Program-made: the position numbers and the translations under genes
The notes under the pieces: generated by a model
Databases searched by the model: none
What the model saw: only the letters and a program-made list of their open reading frames with translations
Told to the model about the DNA's origin: nothing
Shown here: positions 16,775 through 25,582 of the stretch, one piece after another
How the letters are laid out: every line of letters begins with the position of its first letter
How positions within the stretch are numbered: the stretch's first letter is position 1
Assembly: GCF_023555055.1 (NCBI RefSeq)
Contig: NZ_JAMJPL010000003.1
Span: 1 to 64,000 of the forward strand
From: Marinobacter sp. ATCH36
GTDB taxonomy: Bacteria; Pseudomonadota; Gammaproteobacteria; Pseudomonadales; Oleiphilaceae
DNA: 64,000 nt
Direction: 5' to 3'

Positions 16775-17896
16775 GTGATTAAAGCCGTTATCAGCGGAAC
16801 CGGGTTGTACACACCGCCAGCAACTATTACCAACGACGAGCTGGTGGAGGCATTCAACGCATTCGTGGAACTCCACAATGCCCGTCATGCCGACGAAATT
16901 GCGAGCGGGGATGTCGAGCCACTTCAGCCTTCCTCTTCTGCGTTTATCGAAAAAGCGTCTGGCATCAAACGGCGCCATGTCATCGACAAGGAAGGTATTC
17001 TTGATCCGGAACGAATGTGCCCGAACATTCCGGACCGCGGTAATGACGTGCCGTCGGTACAGTGTGAAATGTCGGTTGCCGCCTGCAACGAGGCACTGAA
17101 ACAGGCCGGCAAGACCGCTTCGGCCGTGGACGCGGTGATCGTGGCCTGTTCCAACATGCAGCGCCCGTACCCGGCCATCTCCGTTGAGGTTCAGGATGCC
17201 CTGGGGATTGAGGGCTTCGCGTATGACATGAATGTGGCCTGCAGCTCCGCCACCTTCGGCCTGCAAGCGGCAGTGAATGCCGTCGAGAACGGCACGGCGA
17301 GGGCGGTACTGGTCGTCAGCCCGGAAATCTGTTCCGGACACCTGAATTTTCGCGACCGCGACAGCCACTTTATTTTCGGTGATGCCTGCACGGCGATCCT
17401 GGTTGAGCGTGATGCCGATGTGGCTGAAGGTCAGGGCTTTGAAATCCTCGGAACCCGCCTTAAAACCCAGTACTCCAACAACATCCGCAATAACTTCGGT
17501 TTCCTGAACCGGGGCGATAAAGAAGGGATCAACAAGCCGGACAAACTGTTTGTTCAGCAGGGCCGGAAAGTGTTCAAGGAAGTATCGCCGCTGGTGGCGG
17601 AGACGATTCTCAAACAGCTTTCCAGCCTGTCGTTGTCACCAGGTGACCTGAAGCGCATGTGGCTTCACCAGGCCAACCTGAACATGAATCAGTTGATTGC
17701 CCGCAAGGTGCTGGGGCGGGACGCCGATACCAAAGAGGCGCCGGTGATTCTGGACGAGTATGCCAATACCAGTTCGGCAGGCTCCATCATTGCTTTCCAC
17801 AAGCACAAGGATGATTTTACCGCTGGCGATCTGGGTGTGATTTGCTCATTTGGTGCTGGCTATTCCATCGGCAGCGTTGTGGTTCGCCGCCGATAG
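16775..17896 (+). CDS. 3-oxoacyl-ACP synthase III-like (beta-ketoacyl synthase, FabH family)
   Basis: A 373-residue thiolase-fold condensing enzyme. The catalytic triad is readable: Cys in DMNVACSSATFG, His in LHQANLNMN and Asn in EYANTSSAGS. It is longer than classic FabH and resembles the Pseudomonas enzymes that condense medium-chain acyl-CoA with malonyl-ACP, feeding beta-oxidation products back into fatty acid synthesis. That role is inference, supported by the nearby fadD, MaoC and thioesterase genes. The GTG at 16775 has GGGG five bases upstream. An in-frame ATG at 16727 would translate the REP palindrome and has no ribosome binding site, so it is rejected. Confidence 0.88.
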   Translation: MIKAVISGTGLYTPPATITNDELVEAFNAFVELHNARHADEIASGDVEPLQPSSSAFIEKASGIKRRHVIDKEGILDPERMCPNIPDRGNDVPSVQCEMSVAACNEALKQAGKTASAVDAVIVACSNMQRPYPAISVEVQDALGIEGFAYDMNVACSSATFGLQAAVNAVENGTARAVLVVSPEICSGHLNFRDRDSHFIFGDACTAILVERDADVAEGQGFEILGTRLKTQYSNNIRNNFGFLNRGDKEGINKPDKLFVQQGRKVFKEVSPLVAETILKQLSSLSLSPGDLKRMWLHQANLNMNQLIARKVLGRDADTKEAPVILDEYANTSSAGSIIAFHKHKDDFTAGDLGVICSFGAGYSIGSVVVRRR

Positions 17897-17897
17897 A

Positions 17898-18305
17898 TCA
17901 GCCTGCCGCCAACTCCCTGAGTTTGTCCGGAAGTGACATGGAGGTGCGTTTCGTGCGGTCAAACCAGACAATCTTTGCGTAGCCTTCCGCGTAAAGCTCC
18001 CCGCTCTCGACATCCGTCAGGGTATGATAGGTGTCGAGACTGGAATTGCCCGCCTTGTCAGCGTATGTTCTTACCTCAACTGTAGCCGGATGGGAAAGCT
18101 CCTTCAGAAATGTGGCGCTGGTCTTTATAATTATCGGGCCGTCGGGATCGTTTTCCTTACCCAGTTCAAGGGAAGCCAGCCAGGTTATGCGGGCTTCTTC
18201 GAAAAAGCGGAAATAAACCGTATTGTTGGCGTGACCGTATGCGTCCATGTCGCCCCAACGAAGCGGCATCGAAATTGTGCTGACCAGATTCCCGGGTACT
18301 GACAT
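17898..18305 (-). CDS. Acyl-CoA thioesterase, 4HBT family
   Basis: A 135-residue single hot-dog domain protein. RWGDMDAYGHANN carries the Asp that is catalytic in the 4-hydroxybenzoyl-CoA thioesterase/YbgC type, and the following YFRFFEEARITWL is family-like. It hydrolyses acyl-CoA thioesters; the chain length cannot be told. AGGAGG six bases upstream gives a strong start. It ends one base from the stop of the convergent KAS III gene, with no room for a terminator between them. Confidence 0.9.
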   Translation of the reverse strand: MSVPGNLVSTISMPLRWGDMDAYGHANNTVYFRFFEEARITWLASLELGKENDPDGPIIIKTSATFLKELSHPATVEVRTYADKAGNSSLDTYHTLTDVESGELYAEGYAKIVWFDRTKRTSMSLPDKLRELAAG

Positions 18306-18393
18306 CGGGTTCCTCCTGAATGGGGGTTAATAGTAAAAACTAAAGCGCTGTTATTTTCGACGAACCGAAACAGAATTAACAACCTCAGGTCTG

Positions 18394-19191
18394 ATGATGA
18401 GACAATTTTTTTCCCGGCCCCTTTTGCTTGGTGGCCTGTTCGTTCTGTTCCTGTTTGCAGGTGGAGCAACCGCGCAAACCGTTCAGCCAGCTGACCCGGA
18501 AATGGCCGCGCAAAAACTCGATGCGCCAGCGAGTGAGGTCGATCCCTACGAGGACTGGAACCGCAAGGTCTACAGTTTCAACGAAACTATCGACAACTGG
18601 TTTCTGAGGCCGATTGCCCAAGGCTACCGTACCATTATGCCGGGTTTTGCCGACCGGGGGATATCCAACTTTTTCAACAACCTTACGGAACTTCGCAACT
18701 TCGCAAACAGTATCTTCCAGCTCAAGGGCGAATCGGCGGTGGTTGCCGCAGGGCGGTTTACCTACAATACCGTGTTTGGCCTGGGTGGATTTATCGATGT
18801 GGCCACCAGGTTTGATTTGCCCGAGCGCCCCGAGGATTTCGGTCAGACCCTCGGTTATTGGGGTTCGAAATCCGGACCTTACCTGATGCTTCCTTTCCTG
18901 GGCCCGTCGACTCCGCGGGATTTCGGTGGTTTCGTTACGGATAACCTGGCGTTGCCCTCTGCCTGGGATCTGGCGGAAAGCCCGGATGTCTATTATGCCA
19001 GGGCATTACAGATTGTGGACAGGCGTGCAGACCTGATTCCGGCAGAAGCCTTCATGTCTGGAGATGGCTACACGTTTGTCCGAAACGCCTACCTGCAGCG
19101 ACGCGCTTACCTGATTAATGATGGCCGGACACTGAATGATCCCTTCGCCAGCGACGATGACGATGAAGATCTGATGCTCGAGGATTTCTGA
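18394..19191 (+). CDS. mlaA: MlaA/VacJ outer membrane lipid asymmetry protein
   Basis: MlaA removes misplaced phospholipids from the outer leaflet of the outer membrane and passes them to MlaC. The 265-residue protein has the family core: DPYEDWNRKVYSFNE, the ring-forming central helices, and GYWGSKSGPYLMLPFLGPS. E. coli MlaA is a lipoprotein, but the N-terminus here (ending FAGGATAQ) has no cysteine before the mature domain, so it should be cut by signal peptidase I or remain anchored. The start is the first of two adjacent ATG codons. The next gene is a patatin lipase 10 bases on, suggesting a shared role in membrane lipid turnover. Confidence 0.93.
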   Translation: MMRQFFSRPLLLGGLFVLFLFAGGATAQTVQPADPEMAAQKLDAPASEVDPYEDWNRKVYSFNETIDNWFLRPIAQGYRTIMPGFADRGISNFFNNLTELRNFANSIFQLKGESAVVAAGRFTYNTVFGLGGFIDVATRFDLPERPEDFGQTLGYWGSKSGPYLMLPFLGPSTPRDFGGFVTDNLALPSAWDLAESPDVYYARALQIVDRRADLIPAEAFMSGDGYTFVRNAYLQRRAYLINDGRTLNDPFASDDDDEDLMLEDF

Positions 19192-19201
19192 GGATAAATT
19201 G

Positions 19202-20689
19202 ATGGTCGATGACCGTATCCGCAAATTCCGCAAGATGCTGGCGGAGGCGCCGAATTACGAGGTGTGGAAGGCGGCCGCCCTGGAGCTGGATTTTCTGGAA
19301 GGCAACGTGGAGTGGAAGGAGGATTTTGCATCCGACCTGTATCACTACGAGCTGATCTATGACCGCCTCAGTCATCTCAGAAGTTACCGTCAGCAGAATG
19401 ATTTCGAACGTCTGAAACGTGCTCTGAGGGAAGGCCTGCATCACGACCTGGGCAATATGGGAAATACCGCCCTGTATACCCGTTCCCGAGTGGGCACCAA
19501 GCACCTGATCGAGGAATACATTACCCAGGTGTGCGAATCCCTGGATTTCCTGTGCGACACCAGGGTGCCCGGGTTCCCGGTTGTCGACAAGCTCCAGTTC
19601 TTCCGCGATACCCTTACCAGTTACGGTCGGCCAGCGCTGTTGTTAAGCGGCGGCGCGACCCTCGGCATGTTTCATTTCGGGGTGATCAAGGCCCTGTGGG
19701 AAAAGGGCCTGTTGCCTCAGGTAATTGCAGGCTCCAGTAGCGGCGCCATCATTGCCGGAATACTGGGTGTTCACAGCGACGCCGAGGTCCCGGAAATGCT
19801 GGTGCCGGAAAACCACGACCTCAAGGCCTGGAAATGGCGTGGAATACTCAGCGCTTTACGGGGTGACGGCCTGATGGACCAGACGCAGCTGAAGAACTGT
19901 CTGCGGGCCAACATCGGGGAGTACAGCTTCGAGGAAGCGTTCCAGAAGAGCGGCCGTTCCATCAATGTGAGCGTGTCGCCGGTTCAGACTCATCAGAAGG
20001 CGCGTTTGCTTTGTGGTTACACGTCTCCCTATGTAACGGTCTGGAGTGCGGTACTGGCGAGTGCCGCCGTGCCGGGTATATTCCCACCGGTGCCGCTGAT
20101 GAAGAAGGACATTCATGGCAACATCCTGCCTTACATGTCCCGTTTGAAGTTTGTTGACGGCTCCGTGGTCAGCGACCTGCCTATCGAGCGGCTGATGCAC
20201 CTGTACGATGTCAATTTCACCATCGTCAGCCAGACCAATCCACATGTGGTGCCTTTTCTGAATCGACGGGGCCGGGACGAAAAGATCAACTTCGCCAACC
20301 TGCCGATGCATCTGCTGAAATCGGAAATCCAGTTTCACGGTGAGGGAATTTTCGATTACCTCCGCAAGCGGGTTCAGCCGGAAATTCTGCGCCAGATTTC
20401 AGGGCAGATGTATACCATCATGGGGCAGCGGTATTCCGGTGATGTAACCATCTCACCGTCCTACCGTCTAAGTGACTACCGCCGTATGCTGTCGAATCCC
20501 GACCCGGCATGGGTGCGGGAAATGATACTGCAGGGAGAGAGGGCTACCTGGCCGAAGATCTCCATGATCCGCTCCCATGCCCGTATCTCCAAAACCCTGG
20601 AGCGCTGTATTGGCCGGCTGAAAGCCGAGCAGCGCCGCTCGACCGCGGATTTGAGACTGGTAAGCAGTACGGATTCCGGCACATCATGA
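19202..20689 (+). CDS. Patatin-like phospholipase with DUF3336 domain
   Basis: A 495-residue protein. The N-terminal third (WKAAALELDFLEGNVEWK onward) looks like the DUF3336 region also found in yeast triacylglycerol lipases. The patatin domain has the oxyanion loop SGGATLGMFHFG, the nucleophile motif GSSSG and the dyad Asp in DGSVVSDLP. It should hydrolyse acyl esters of phospholipids or neutral lipids. No signal peptide is seen. The ATG at 19202 follows GAGGA by seven bases; a TTG one codon earlier is rejected. It is probably co-transcribed with mlaA. Confidence 0.88.
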   Translation: MVDDRIRKFRKMLAEAPNYEVWKAAALELDFLEGNVEWKEDFASDLYHYELIYDRLSHLRSYRQQNDFERLKRALREGLHHDLGNMGNTALYTRSRVGTKHLIEEYITQVCESLDFLCDTRVPGFPVVDKLQFFRDTLTSYGRPALLLSGGATLGMFHFGVIKALWEKGLLPQVIAGSSSGAIIAGILGVHSDAEVPEMLVPENHDLKAWKWRGILSALRGDGLMDQTQLKNCLRANIGEYSFEEAFQKSGRSINVSVSPVQTHQKARLLCGYTSPYVTVWSAVLASAAVPGIFPPVPLMKKDIHGNILPYMSRLKFVDGSVVSDLPIERLMHLYDVNFTIVSQTNPHVVPFLNRRGRDEKINFANLPMHLLKSEIQFHGEGIFDYLRKRVQPEILRQISGQMYTIMGQRYSGDVTISPSYRLSDYRRMLSNPDPAWVREMILQGERATWPKISMIRSHARISKTLERCIGRLKAEQRRSTADLRLVSSTDSGTS

Positions 20690-20787
20690 GATGACAGCCC
20701 CGGGAGCCGGGCGGTATGATACCGCGATAGCGAGGGAGCCAGATGGCGGTTCCCGTAAGCTCCGTCTGCGCACCTGACTGGACACTC

Positions 20788-22449
20788 ATGTACTACGATT
20801 TCTTCGGTTTTCGGGAACCCCCGTTTTCGATTGCCCCCGATCCCCGCTACCTCTATCTCAGCGAACGCCACAAGGAAGCGCTGGCGCACCTGATGTATGG
20901 CGTACAGGGGCAGGGTGGCTTCATCGTGATTACCGGTGAAGTCGGTACCGGCAAAACGACGGTGAGCCGCTGCTTCATCGAGAATGTGCCGGATCATGTG
21001 GATATCGCGTTAATCCTGAACCCCAGGTTGTCTGCCCGCGAGTTGTTGTCCTCCATTTGTGACGAGCTTGAGATTGCGCACCCGGTGGGGTCTTCCATCA
21101 AGGAGCTGGTGGGGCTGATCAACGATGACCTGCTCAAGGCCCATGCCGCCGGCCGCCACAAGGTTCTGATGATCGACGAGGCTCAGAATCTTTCCGCCGA
21201 AGTGCTGGAGCAACTGCGCCTGCTTACCAACCTCGAAACCGCCGAGAAAAAGCTTCTGCAGATCGTGTTACTTGGACAGCCGGAGCTGCAGGGTATTCTC
21301 GAGTTGCCGGAGCTACGGCAACTGAACCAGCGAGTCACCGCGCGCTACCACCTGGAGGCTCTTGGGCGAGAAGAAATAGAAGCCTATCTGCGTTACCGCC
21401 TCAGTGTTGCCGGGCTTCGGGGCGAGATTTTCACCGACGGGGCTGTGCGGGCGCTGTACCGCTCGAGCCACGGTGTGCCCCGGCTGATCAACCTGATCAG
21501 TGATCGCGCTTTGTTGGGGGCCTATGCGGAAGGCGAGCATCAGATCAGCGCTTCCCATATCCGTACTGCGTCACGGGAAGTGAACGGCAACCGGCCCCGG
21601 CGCGGTTCCGGTGTTGTTTCCGGGAAGTCCCAGTTGGTACTGGTGGCAGCCAGCATTGTGATCGCCATTATCATGACCGCCTGGGCAATGGATCGTTTGC
21701 CGGGCGCTTCCTGGATGACTCCTGACGCCTCCGCCGGAGCCGACAACGAGGTTTTGTCCGGCACCATCGAACGTGTAGAGGTTCCGGTCGAACCATTACC
21801 AGAGCCCTTGACGGACGTTCTGCCAGACTTTGAATTCTCTGCCAATACGCTGCCCTTACCCGCGGCTTTCGAGGAACTGTTCAGCGTTTGGGGGCGGGAA
21901 TTCAGTGTGTCCGAGAATCCGGTTGCCTGTCGTTATGCCGAGGAGCGGGGACTGCGTTGCCTGGAGAACCGGGGCTCGCGTCGGAGCCTGGAATACCTGA
22001 ATCGGCCTGCCATTCTGCAACTTCGCAATGACGAAGGTAGCGTCCGCTATGCGGTATTGAGTGCTCTCGACAATAACCGCGCAACCATTGAGCTTCCGCA
22101 GGGCCAGCTGGACGTGAGCTTCCCCAGCCTGGAGCCCTATTGGTTCGGTGAGTTCACCGTTCTGTGGGAGACGCCTTCGCATATTGGGCAAGGCCTGGGC
22201 GAAGATGGCGGTGTGTCCGAGCAGGTCTGGATGGGTTCCCGGATGATGGAGCTGGCCAGCCGCTATTCTGCGTCCCGAGAAGAGGAAAACCGCGTGAATC
22301 GCTTGCCTACGGAGGAGCAGATTCGCTGGTACCAGGAGCAGAAAGGCCTGACGGTGGACGGTATTGCCGGTGCCATGACCATCATCCAGATGAACAATGA
22401 TCTGGAATCCGACGGCCCCCGGCTCAGATCAGGGGGGATGGTTAACTGA
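20788..22449 (+). CDS. gspA: GspA/ExeA-like ATPase with peptidoglycan-binding domain
   Basis: An AAA+ ATPase of the general secretion accessory pair GspA-GspB, which in Aeromonas and Vibrio helps the type II secretin cross peptidoglycan. MYYDFFGFREPPFSIAPDP opens the cytoplasmic domain, with Walker A GEVGTGKTT and Walker B VLMIDEAQN. One membrane segment lies about residue 290 (LVLVAASIVIAIIMTAWAM), followed by a periplasmic part ending in a peptidoglycan-binding domain (EEQIRWYQEQKGLTVDGIAG). The family start MYYDFF at 20788 is used; an in-frame ATG at 20743 has a better ribosome binding site (GAGGGAG) and would add 15 residues. gspB follows 1 base later. No other type II secretion genes are in the window. 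Confidence 0.88.
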   Translation: MYYDFFGFREPPFSIAPDPRYLYLSERHKEALAHLMYGVQGQGGFIVITGEVGTGKTTVSRCFIENVPDHVDIALILNPRLSARELLSSICDELEIAHPVGSSIKELVGLINDDLLKAHAAGRHKVLMIDEAQNLSAEVLEQLRLLTNLETAEKKLLQIVLLGQPELQGILELPELRQLNQRVTARYHLEALGREEIEAYLRYRLSVAGLRGEIFTDGAVRALYRSSHGVPRLINLISDRALLGAYAEGEHQISASHIRTASREVNGNRPRRGSGVVSGKSQLVLVAASIVIAIIMTAWAMDRLPGASWMTPDASAGADNEVLSGTIERVEVPVEPLPEPLTDVLPDFEFSANTLPLPAAFEELFSVWGREFSVSENPVACRYAEERGLRCLENRGSRRSLEYLNRPAILQLRNDEGSVRYAVLSALDNNRATIELPQGQLDVSFPSLEPYWFGEFTVLWETPSHIGQGLGEDGGVSEQVWMGSRMMELASRYSASREEENRVNRLPTEEQIRWYQEQKGLTVDGIAGAMTIIQMNNDLESDGPRLRSGGMVN

Positions 22450-22450
22450 C

Positions 22451-23158
22451 ATGTCCTATATTCTTGATGCCCTGAGAAAGTCTGAAACGGAGCGCCGTCA
22501 GGGCCGGGTTCCGGATCTTGGCCAACAGGTCCAGATGATCCACAAGCCAAAAAAGAGATCTATACCACTACTGGTGTGGGTTGCGCTTGCCCTGGTTCTG
22601 AACGCTGCGATTATTGTCTGGGTGTTCTGGCCCGGCTCTTCGGTCGAGCCTGTTGCGTCACTGGCTGAGACCAATCCCGATGTGCCCGAGCCAGAACCGG
22701 TTACTACCGGTGCGGAACCGGCACCCGGGTCTTCACCTGCGACGACATCGGACACGCTCGCCAACGCCATCGAGATTCCTGTACCCAGGGTAACCGAACC
22801 TGCGGTTGAGGAGGCGGATCGCGAGCGGCCTACTGTTATCGTGCCGACACCCCGGAAACCCAGCGCGGTGAATCCTTCCAGTGCAGCCGACGGCGATGCT
22901 ACGGCCGAACGCACACCACACCTTGTAGAGCTTCCATTGTCATTCCAGAAAAGGGTACCCGACCTGATTTTTAACAGTCATATTTATGCGTCCGAGCCAT
23001 CATCCAGACGGGTGATGATCAATGACAATTACCTGCGGCCCGGAGAGTCGTTCTCCGGCATCACTGTGGAGCGCATTACCGAGGAAGGTGTGGAGCTGAG
23101 CATGGATGGCCGTCGATTCCGCGTGGGCGTCGTCCGGAACTGGGTGAGCCCCCGATAA
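22451..23158 (+). CDS. gspB: General secretion pathway protein GspB
   Basis: A 235-residue bitopic inner-membrane protein. It has the typical cytoplasmic start MSYILDALRKSETERRQG, a membrane segment about 38-58 (LLVWVALALVLNAAIIVWVF), a Pro-rich periplasmic linker, and a C-terminal GspB domain (LIFNSHIYASEPSSRRVMIN ... RPGESFSGITVERI). It pairs with GspA to place the secretin. The start at 22451 lies one base after the gspA stop, and its stop overlaps the dinG start by one base. Confidence 0.9.
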   Translation: MSYILDALRKSETERRQGRVPDLGQQVQMIHKPKKRSIPLLVWVALALVLNAAIIVWVFWPGSSVEPVASLAETNPDVPEPEPVTTGAEPAPGSSPATTSDTLANAIEIPVPRVTEPAVEEADRERPTVIVPTPRKPSAVNPSSAADGDATAERTPHLVELPLSFQKRVPDLIFNSHIYASEPSSRRVMINDNYLRPGESFSGITVERITEEGVELSMDGRRFRVGVVRNWVSPR

Positions 23159-25347
23159 TGGCACTTTCCGAGGACGTCAAACAGCAGATACAACAGACCT
23201 ACCGCGATGTACTGGCAGGCAAGGACATCCGCGCCCGTTACGGCCAGCGCCTGATGATTGCCGAGATTGCCCGCTACATGGGCGATATCACCGAGAATGA
23301 CGGCCAGCGTACGTCACCGGCGGGCGCCTGTGTCGTGGAGGCGGGTACCGGTACCGGCAAAACCCTGGCCTACCTGATTGCCGCCATTCCCGTAGCGAGG
23401 GCGCTGGGCAAGACCCTGGTGATTTCCACCGCCACTGTGGCTCTGCAGGATCAGATTGTGCATAAGGACCTGCCGGACCTGAAGAAGCACAGCAAACAGG
23501 ATTTCACCTGGACACTGGCCAAGGGCCGTGGCCGTTACCTGTGCATGTCCCGGCTGGAAGCGCGCCTGCACGACGAGGGTAACGGCGACAGCGATACCAT
23601 GCCGCTGTTCCTGCTTGATGGTCCCGGCAAGGAAGAACCGGGCACCCGGGCCTTCTTCGAGGATATGCTGGCCAGCTATGGTTCCCGCAAATGGGATGGA
23701 GATCGTGATCATTGGCCCGACCAGATTCCCGATGATGTCTGGCGCCAGGTCACCACCGACCATCGTCAGTGCACCAACCGCCACTGCAGTTATTTCGACA
23801 GTTGTGCCTTTTTTGATGCCCGCAAGGATCTGGACGACGCTGATATTGTGGTGGCAAACCACGATCTGGTGCTGGCCGACCTGGCCCTGGGAGGTGGCGC
23901 AATTCTGCCGGAACCGGAAAATGCGCTGTTCATTTTTGATGAAGCCCACCACCTGCCGGACAAGGCGCTGAATCACTTTGCTGCTTCGGTACCGCTGAAC
24001 TCCACGCGGCAATGGCTCAAGCAACTGTCCCAGGCCCTGGGCAAGATGCAGCCGTTCCTGACGCCCGGCACCCAGGCTGCGAAAACCATCGACAGGATCA
24101 GTTCTGCTTCCCGGGAGGTGGATGTGACCCTGGCCAAGGTCTACGAGGAAGCCGAGCAGAACACCGGCTGGGAATTCAACGAAGAGCGCCGTTCCGCTCA
24201 GTGGCGCTATCCCGAAGGGGCATTACCGGAGGCATTGGCGGCGTTGGCGGTGGAAGCGCGGATCGCCACGGCAACACTGACGCGCCAGCTCGGCGTGATG
24301 GTGGACGAACTGCAGACAGCATTCGATGAACGCAAAGCCAGCGACGTCGACCGGGACACCGCGGAGTCCTGGTATCCGGTCATCGGTTCCTTCCACAGCC
24401 GGGCCGAGGATCAGTTGCGATTGTGGGCTGCCTGGAGTGACAACCCCGGCCAGCCAGCAGAAGATCCGGAGAAAAGCGAGGAGGATGCACCGGTTCAGAA
24501 CAAGCGCTCGGGTCCTCCCGCGGCTCGCTGGGCGGTCCGGCAACGCTGGGAGCACGCGGAAGACATTACTCTCTACAGCAGCCCGGTGCTGGCGGATAAT
24601 CTGTTGTATTCCAGGCTCTGGTCCCGTGCGTACGGCGCCGTTCTGACCAGCGCCACGTTGACGGCCCTGGGCCGGTTCGACCGACTCAAGGCCCGCGCGG
24701 GCCTGCCGGAAACCAGCCGGTTTGTGGTGGTTCCCAGTTCGTTCCGTTACGGCGAAATGGCGACCGTGGAAGTGCCCGCAATGACGGCGATGCCCACGGA
24801 CGATGCCTTTACAGATGCGGTGATATCGAGGCTGCCGGATCTGTGGGCCGGCGAAAAGGCAACGCTGGTGCTGTTTACCTCCCGACGCCAGATGAAGCTG
24901 GTGAGGGACGCCCTGGCGCCGGAATACCCCGAACTGATCACCACCCAGGACGATATGGCAAAGGGAGAGGTGCTACGGCGACATTGCAGCCGAGTCGATG
25001 AGGGTCTGCCCAGCGTGCTGTTTGGCGTAGCCAGCTTCGCCGAGGGCATCGACCTGCCTGGCAAGTATCTCAGCCATGTGGTGATTACGCGCCTGCCGTT
25101 TTCAGTGCCGGATGACCCCATTGAAGCAAGCCTGGCGGAGTGGGTAACGCACCGGGGCGGTAACCCGTTCATGGAGATCACCGTACCCGATGCGTCCATC
25201 AAACTGGTGCAGGCGGTTGGCCGTCTGTTGCGGACCGAGTCCGATACTGGCCGGGTTACCATTCTGGACCGCCGTATCATTGCCCGCCGGTACGGTCAGT
25301 TGCTGCTGGATGCGCTGCCGCCTTTCCGGCGGATCATCGAGCCCTGA
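23158..25347 (+). CDS. dinG: ATP-dependent DNA helicase DinG
   Basis: Superfamily 2 5'-3' DNA helicase of the XPD/Rad3 type that resolves R-loops and other blocked structures. The 729-residue protein has Walker A EAGTGTGKT and DEAHH. Four cysteines, in GRYLCMSR and QCTNRHCSYFDSC, match the iron-sulfur cluster. The C-terminal motifs include GVASFAEGIDLPG and QAVGRLLRTESDTGRVTILDRR. The start overlaps the gspB stop (TAATG). No SOS box was recognised in front of the gene, consistent with its place inside a gspAB transcript. Confidence 0.95.
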   Translation: MALSEDVKQQIQQTYRDVLAGKDIRARYGQRLMIAEIARYMGDITENDGQRTSPAGACVVEAGTGTGKTLAYLIAAIPVARALGKTLVISTATVALQDQIVHKDLPDLKKHSKQDFTWTLAKGRGRYLCMSRLEARLHDEGNGDSDTMPLFLLDGPGKEEPGTRAFFEDMLASYGSRKWDGDRDHWPDQIPDDVWRQVTTDHRQCTNRHCSYFDSCAFFDARKDLDDADIVVANHDLVLADLALGGGAILPEPENALFIFDEAHHLPDKALNHFAASVPLNSTRQWLKQLSQALGKMQPFLTPGTQAAKTIDRISSASREVDVTLAKVYEEAEQNTGWEFNEERRSAQWRYPEGALPEALAALAVEARIATATLTRQLGVMVDELQTAFDERKASDVDRDTAESWYPVIGSFHSRAEDQLRLWAAWSDNPGQPAEDPEKSEEDAPVQNKRSGPPAARWAVRQRWEHAEDITLYSSPVLADNLLYSRLWSRAYGAVLTSATLTALGRFDRLKARAGLPETSRFVVVPSSFRYGEMATVEVPAMTAMPTDDAFTDAVISRLPDLWAGEKATLVLFTSRRQMKLVRDALAPEYPELITTQDDMAKGEVLRRHCSRVDEGLPSVLFGVASFAEGIDLPGKYLSHVVITRLPFSVPDDPIEASLAEWVTHRGGNPFMEITVPDASIKLVQAVGRLLRTESDTGRVTILDRRIIARRYGQLLLDALPPFRRIIEP

Positions 25348-25361
25348 AAAAAAAGAAAGCA

Positions 25362-25394
25362 TAAAAAAAGAGCCAACCCAGATGGGTGGCTCTT
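25362..25394 (-). terminator. Rho-independent terminator of the MalT-like regulator gene
   Basis: AGAGCCA (25369-25375) pairs with TGGCTCT (25387-25393), extended by CCC/GGG with one bulged A. On the minus strand a run of seven U follows. On the plus strand there is no T-run, so it is a poor terminator for dinG. The 188 bases from here to 25583 hold only the 3' untranslated region, with a second weak hairpin around 25427-25475. Confidence 0.7.
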
Positions 25395-25582
25395 GAGAAC
25401 AAGAAGTCTGAAGGCCTGAAGTTTCAGAATTCTCACCGAGGTTTCCCTCAGCGTTGGGAGAATCTTAACGGAGTAGGGGGCGTATCCGGATCGTCCAAAG
25501 GGCGTAGTGGGCGCACAAAAATCCAGCAAAACGTGACGCAGTTCACAAAAAACTCGGAGCCAGTGGTCCTGCAAATGCACCG

